A stretch of DNA of 64,000 bases, from contig JAHLEZ010000015.1 in the NCBI GenBank assembly GCA_020726505.1, forward strand, positions 310,001 to 374,000, read 5' to 3'. The notes under the pieces are model-generated. The model saw only the letters and a program-made list of their open reading frames with translations, was not told the origin of the DNA and did not search any database. The position numbers and the translations under genes are program-made. This DNA comes from Leptodontidium sp. MPI-SDFR-AT-0119. Taxonomy: Eukaryota > Ascomycota > Leotiomycetes > Helotiales > Leptodontidiaceae. This document shows positions 58,218 through 64,000 of this stretch, one piece after another; position 1 is the stretch's first letter, and each line of letters opens with the position of its first letter.

Positions 58218-59387
58218 TTCTAGCAGTGAGGGCTTTTTTTGCGGTTGTGGTTATAATTATAAATGTCGCTTTGGTATTTGCGGTGGCTGGGTGAGCATTC
58301 GGGGTGAGGGTATATTATTGAGGAGATGAGTGTGTGCCTGTGTGAAGGGAAGAAAGAAAGAGAGAAAGCATTTATGGAGAATACTTAAATCTCTGTTGGG
58401 AATTTACATCTGGACTGACAGATTTTGTGGATGAAGTTATCTACGGTAGCTGTGAAGCTTAGAGAGGGTGGTCCTGTTATCACGGAGATAGCTTGAGGAC
58501 TCGCTGCGTGGGTTGCGGTTGTTGTTCTCGCCAAATACTCGGCTATGTGCCCGAGTACGTATTTCCAGGCTCTCTTTGGGCATTTTTAAGACTAGATGCT
58601 TCTAGATCATTGCTAAGATATCTTCTTAATGCTGGCTAAGGCTGTTGCAGTTAATACATAATAAACTAACCATTCTTGTCACGGTTTCTATACAGTGCGG
58701 TTCCGAGGTATCTCTGCACAAATCACGTCAGCGAATAAAAGCTGTTAGTGCGGCAAAAACGAAAAAAATAGTTTACTAACGCCGCTTTTTGCTTATGGCG
58801 ATTGAAAGCCTCGATTAATCTAGTATTTCGACAACTCTGGGTTATGTGCTCCATGATGTTGTGCATTTCATGGCCTGCGTGAAGACAATCCTGGCGAAGG
58901 GAGGGGAAAGCTCCTTCATGCCTACTTGGTCCTGGAAAACTCAAGAATAGTTCTCAACTCAATTTAGAAGAAAAAACATCCCCTTCTATTATGGCGAAGG
59001 AAAAACTACCATCTAAATGTTACCGTATAATTTTTGAAACTACGTTTCGCGATTAACCACAACTGAAGACCGGCGAGTTTGAGTACCGCCGAATATTATG
59101 CTTGGGAATAGCCGAAGAAATGCCGGGCTTATCGGATTCGCGCTATTCTTATCGACTGCATTACCCGTACCTAAATATCACCCCGCCTCGTCCACCCTTC
59201 AACCTTCAACGACAGAGCTTCCAGCTCGCAGCCTCCCTTGCAGAGATATGCCCAAAATCTGCCATACCTTCGCACACCTTCCGAGCAAATACCTGCAGCG
59301 GCGAATGCACGGCGAACCGGCGTCCCATACCGTCATCGAGGCGCGACTCGACACTGAGACTTGAGGCTGAGGAGTTGAGTGATCGAG
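58218..59387. other. intergenic region
   Basis: The plus frame at 59102-59458 overlaps the transcription factor start in another register and is not called. No other gene is seen. Confidence 0.55.
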
Positions 59388-62311
59388 ATGCCTCGAAAGA
59401 AGAAGCCCGGTGCCCCAGAGCCAAAGAGGAGGAGTCGAACTGGGTGCAAGTGAGTTAGACTTTATTTAGGAGGATATAATGGCTTGGATGCTTGGAGCGG
59501 ACAAGCGAATTGAACAGTGTTCAAGGAGGATTCGAGGCTGGCGGATGTGATACATCTCGCGAGGCGAATTACATGCTGGGGGAATTGGCTTTCAGGGTCT
59601 CGAAAGCCCTTTTTCGAATCCGACTACTATCGCCAATTCAACGTGCTACTTCTACTTTGAAATTCACACCTGCCCATGTTGCGTTGTTTCTGCAATTCTC
59701 TATATGTTTTGCCTCAATCATTAGCTAACTAGCCTCAGTCCATGCAAAATAAGAAAGGTCAAATGCGACGAGCGTCATCCGACTTGTCTCAATTGCGAAC
59801 GGCAGAATGTCAAGTGTGATTTCCATCTCAAATTGAAATGGCAGACTGGGCCACCTGAGGTGCAGACCGAATTTTCTCAAACACTTCTCGAGTTTAAACA
59901 TGTAGGACTGATACACCAACAACAGGATAGTCCCAGCGCGAGCTCGACGCCTTCTCCTGCGGGCAGTGAGTTCCCCGTGAATTTCAGGGACGTGGCCCTT
60001 CCAAAGATCCCGTCTTTTGAGCGGCCAGACAGCCCTGCTGGATCTGGATCTCCTCATTTCTCGGCCTCATATCCCCCCCGGACACTTCCTGCTCTTCCTC
60101 TGCAACCGCCACCTATGCCATTAGATCCCGCCCTCACAAGAGAAACCATTCCCCCCCTCTCGCTGATGCCAACAGAAGGAGCTCGATACACTGAAACGTA
60201 TGAAAGATATATATCAAGGGCTCATGGGATTGGGCCACCACTCGCAGGGCAAGCTCCAATTTCGGCACTGTCAAGGATGCGTGAGTCGACGGCTCAGGAA
60301 GACTCTCCAACTCCCAGCGATTATGACATGAGAAGTCCGAGTGTTGATACCTTTTCTAACCGAAGCACAACGTTTCCAGCTATGGAAAGCCCTGCTACGA
60401 CTCCCCCATTCTTCGTTAGTGCAGGGGATGATATGACAAATATTGCAGGACGGGATAGGCCACGAAAGCGTATACGAATCGGGTCCGGGAATGACATGGG
60501 CGGCTCTTATGACACTTCGATGCCTCCACCAAGCACGGGTTCTTTTCAATCTTACCATGTTGATCATCAACCCGTCTCCTATCATACGCCAGGCTCGGGC
60601 AGTAATCCCTTAACACCTGCATCAGATAACGGGGATGGTATCTATAAGTCATACACAGAAAGGTCATCGCCACGAATTTCCCAGGAATCTCCAGATTTAC
60701 GAAGACTGTCCGTAAACTCTCTCCTATCTGGTCCTCCAGGAATACCTGCTCCTAGAAGCATTCCAGATTCCCAAGACTGGTCGGGCCAATACCAGGACAT
60801 CTTCTCGGACACGATAACTTGGGGGATTGATCGAGGCTTCAAAGATCTCGACTTCGGCAAGAACGATGATATGAACGCAATTTCAGGCTCATCGCCTTTG
60901 CTTATGAGAGATCACCTGGAGTATACTATTGATGGAGACGGCAGTTCGACTCCAATTGAGTTTGGATTTGGTATGGAGACAAACAATTCTGCCTTTGCAA
61001 GTGGGAGCTATTACGACAAACCTGTCACTATTCGGATACCGAGGTGGTATGGGGAGTTGCCAGCTAAGCTGCGAGACTATCCGATGAACTTGCTCTACTT
61101 TCATCATTTCATCAATCACACAGCAGGCTGTCTGGTTCCGCACAATTGTTCATCTAATCCCTTCAAGAGCATTCTACCACGGATGGCTCTCCAAGATGAC
61201 AATCTGCTCAATCTCCTCCTGGCATACTCTGCTTCGCATCGGGCGCGGCTGCTGCGTCAGCCAGAACCAGAAGTCCGTATTGCTCTATGGGTCCAAGATA
61301 TATTTCCAAATCTACGGAGAGCCCTCGACGATCCCACCCAAATCATCTCCAACGCTAATCTCGCTACTGCAATCATGTTGGCTTCTCTTGAGATTATTTC
61401 GCCAAAGGCATTTGGGGTGGAGGTTCCCTGGCAGAATCACCTTGACACCGCTCGTCAGATGATTATAGCGCGAGGTGGTGCACAGAACGTACAGACTTCA
61501 TCACGTGGAGACAAGGTTCTCTCATTCCTTTGGAGTTGGTTCGCATATCTGGACGTGCTCGGTAGCTTGAGCGGTGGGAAGGCCAACGCCTCGAATTTAG
61601 TAAGTGATCAAATTCTCTGAGTACGTATCCAAAGACTGTGTGGCTAATTTATTCAAAAAGTCCTGGGTCTCGGACAGTGACAGCAATGACGAAAACGAAT
61701 ATCAGATTGACTGTATTCTGGGCTTCACAAGCAAGTGTGTCCGGCTCCTTGCTACTGTTGCTGAGCTTTCTCGAGTTTGCGACATAGAGCGAATTGGCCC
61801 TGACCATGAGATCATCGCCAGTTGGAGGCCTTCTGAAGATATAGTTAAGCGAGCAGAGAAGCTTCAGAGCGATCTCGCTGAGTCGCTCCTTCACCCATCG
61901 AAACCATGTACTCACATGCAATCCAGCGGAGAAGCTGCCTACCAATGGGACAGTCTCGAAATGACTGCTACCAACGAAGCATTTCACTGGGCCGGCTTGG
62001 TCCATCTGCATAGAAGAATTCTCGGCAAAGAATCGAAACATCGAGATGTGCAGAATGCCGTTCGTGAGATCTTCGGCGCACTTTACAAAGTTCGTCGGAG
62101 CAGTAGCGCTGAGGCATGCTTACTATTCCCCATGTTCACTGCTGGCTGTGATACGCAGGACGAGAGACAGCGAGCAGACATCCTGGACAGAATCAAGGGG
62201 ATGGAGATGGTGGCCATGACGCAAATTCACAAAGCACGTGCTTTGATGGAGCGAGTGTGGGAAACAGGAAAACCATGGGAGACTCTAGTCGCTGGGGAAT
62301 TTTTTGGGTGA
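59388..62311 (+). CDS. Zn2Cys6 transcription factor (three exons)
   Basis: Exons 59388-59449, 59739-61599 and 61661-62311 give 857 aa. Intron 1 is unusually long (289 bp, GTGAGT..TCAG, phase 2) and splits the zinc cluster. After splicing the N-terminus reads basic (KKKPGAPEPKRRSRTG), then C20-x2-C23-x6-C30-x6-C37-x2-C40-x6-C47 with KIRKVKCDERHPTC between, the binuclear zinc DNA-binding module. A Ser/Pro-rich region of about 350 residues follows, including a basic RPRKRIRIG patch. The C-terminal 400 residues are the helical fungal-specific regulatory domain (LLYFHHFINHTAGCLVPHN, LLNLLLAYSASHRARLL, LSFLWSWFAYLDVLGSLSGG). No cluster of target genes adjoins it, so its pathway is unknown. Confidence 0.93.
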
Positions 62312-63261
62312 TGGTCGAAATGATGGATGATGACTTCATGCGCCAATGATGAGCCTTCAAGAAATAAGTAACAATATTTTGCCTAGACTGCTGGCTGGTT
62401 CCTTAGGCCACACTAACTCCCCCTACCCGGACATACTAGCTAGCGAGCACCTATAAATTCGCACAATCATGAAGCCACAACCATCTTTTCTTTCAATTTC
62501 AACCATTTTGAAAATCTCGTCCTGAGCATGACACAAAAAGGCTCCTGTGGGTGTTGCAGGTCCTGCAATGGACTGACTCACCTATCGGCGGGGTATTTGA
62601 GATTGGATTGGGATTTGCTTCGACGGTAGAAGAAGGGCGTGCGGAAACCTACTCTCGTAGGACCTGCCGTGAGCGCCTGGTAGATCAGCCATCATTGGTC
62701 CACAGTCAAAAGGGAACAGCCTTCAATGGCAAGTCGTCCCTGGCGGCTTGGCTCGATATGGTGTGATTAGACGCATTAGCGGGACTCTCTCTGAAGGAGA
62801 CAAGCGTGATAGTAAGGACGGCACCTGGGAAGCAGATTTCCAGGCCTGTTCTAGTACGTTCAAACGAATGTCGAACAGTCGAATACCGTTACTTTGCTCC
62901 GAAGCCAGCATCTCGGACTCGGCCGAGGGGAGTCCTTGCACGCACGTATGGTGCTAAACGCGAAATGTTTGAATGTCCCCTGGCTTAGGACCAGTGTGTG
63001 ATAGCGGGGTGGATGGTATGTTCTCTTTCCCCATGCATGCCGATTTGCTTTCGTGTAACTGATAGTGAACACTTAGGTCACGTCTTCCTCTCCGGGTTTG
63101 GACCCTGAGAAACCCCCTGCGCCGAACAAGAGAATTCCGATCCTTTTTACCAAATACAGCGAGTAGAGGAAAGTGGCAGTTTTCAGGCCAATTACCGCTT
63201 TGATTACTGTCCTTTACCTCGACTGATCGTCGCGGGCAGCACGATCTTTTATTTCTTTGCA
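62312..63261. other. intergenic region
   Basis: A 33-codon frame at 62528 is discussed under rejected items. No supportable gene is seen. Confidence 0.5.
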
Positions 63262-63777
63262 ATGTTGGAATTATCTGTCAAGGAGGAGGAGAAGATTGCG
63301 GATTTAGCAAATCTGTGCTTGAGTCATCGGATGTGAGTAAAAATAACGCTTTCTTTGTCGTACATTACTGACAGGGTCTAGGACTCAGCTGTGGAGGGCG
63401 TACCGTTGGACAGTTGGGTTAGCTCATGGGATGGATTCGGCATATCTGGAGGTAAGTCATCGTCTAACGTCCACGTCACAATTCCCCACAACTAACCAGT
63501 CAAAGGCTACTAGGCATTCCAAGCTCGAATCCTCGGCCAATCCATCAGCATAAGAAGTGGTGGTCTTCCACCAGAACGGACGGCATCGACATCACTCTGC
63601 CAGCCTTTTATAACGGAAACACCGCAAACACAACAACACACCGACACTATGCGACTCTACACAACCTATCTCACACCCACTCCTCCTTGCACTGCCGCAG
63701 ATCTTGTCCGCTTGAATACCCACGAGCGGGCACGCAGGATTGGAGGCGGTAGAAACCGACGCTCCATTAATCGGTGA
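63262..63777 (+). CDS. possible small three-exon protein
   Basis: Exons 63262-63332, 63382-63451 and 63514-63777 give 134 aa. Both introns have strong donors (GTGAGT, GTAAGT), TAG acceptors and matching phases (2 and 0); the second has an AACTAACC branch site. The N-terminal 45 residues are helical (VKEEEKIADLANLCLSH, LWRAYRWTVGLAHGMDSAYLE). The rest is Thr/Pro/Arg-rich with a basic end (RARRIGGGRNRRSINR). No domain, signal or membrane segment is seen. Support comes entirely from the agreement of two good introns; length and start are uncertain. Confidence 0.5.
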
Positions 63778-64000
63778 TGTGTTCCGACCCACTCTCGATC
63801 CGCAGATATACTTGCTTCGAGGGTTTCCTTCATTGCGGGCATGTGCGTCGTTTTGATGCCATCTCTTATCGTTTTTGTTGTTATTACGCGGGTATGGGAT
63901 CAGAAAAATATGTCAGAAAGGGAGGGATGATGACACGTCTGACGTCACCATGACTTGGCTTGCCTTGCTTTGATTTGGCTTGACCTTGATCTTAATCTAG
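63778..64000. other. 3' flank
   Basis: It ends with short TTGGCTTG-type direct repeats (63955-63990). No gene is seen. Confidence 0.5.

Noticed and set aside
62528..62629. A 33-codon frame beginning MTQKGSCGCCRSCNG, reminiscent of glutathione-dependent formaldehyde-activating (GFA) proteins
   Set aside because: Only the first cysteines resemble the family; the rest is missing and no downstream exon continues it.

Overview
This window is nuclear DNA of a filamentous ascomycete (Pezizomycotina). The evidence is short introns (about 45-150 bp) with GTAAGT/GTGAGT donors and CTAAC/CTAAT-like branch sites, a Zn2Cys6 regulator, a HET-domain gene, a small secreted cysteine-rich protein, a GT31-type glycosyltransferase, and many intact orphan genes beside decayed ones. 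A leotiomycete is my guess from overall protein style; it is not shown by the sequence. All gene models below were built by hand, joining open frames across phase-consistent GT..AG introns.

Layout. 1-16 kb: a partial F-box-like gene at the left edge, a four-helix membrane orphan, a 1,343-aa protein ending in an MBD4-like DNA glycosylase domain, cytochrome c1, a cupin protein, and a decayed Fic-domain gene. 16-24 kb is housekeeping: NAD-dependent glycerol-3-phosphate dehydrogenase and the glycogen debranching enzyme. 25-36 kb is accessory: a secreted eight-cysteine protein, a membrane orphan, a pseudogene of a signal-peptide/TM surface protein, a GT31-like glycosyltransferase with a PAN-like tail, a tail-anchored coiled-coil protein with a decayed coiled-coil relic beside it, and an intracellular beta-rich orphan. 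36.8-39 kb is a gene-free repeat block. It is followed by a five-exon gene with an unreported-looking transglutaminase-like fold (Cys285-His355-Asp374). 42-53.5 kb: a membrane orphan, a secreted HExxH metalloprotease gene with an in-frame stop, 4 kb of degenerate repeats, an orphan with C-terminal membrane segments, and a HET pseudogene. 53.8-64 kb is mostly conserved: PPWD1-type cyclophilin, an AIG1/FAR-17a-like hydrolase, a five-exon orphan, a Zn2Cys6 transcription factor and a possible small gene.

There is no secondary-metabolite cluster. The functional links are metabolic (Gpd1, Gdb1, Cyt1: carbon storage and respiration) and regulatory or nuclear (PPWD1, Zn2Cys6, MBD4-like). The clearest theme is gene decay. 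Four genes (Fic, surface protein, metalloprotease, HET) carry in-frame stops that could all arise from G:C to A:T changes, next to intact orphan genes and repeats. This is what a RIP-active accessory region looks like, although RIP itself is inferred and not shown.
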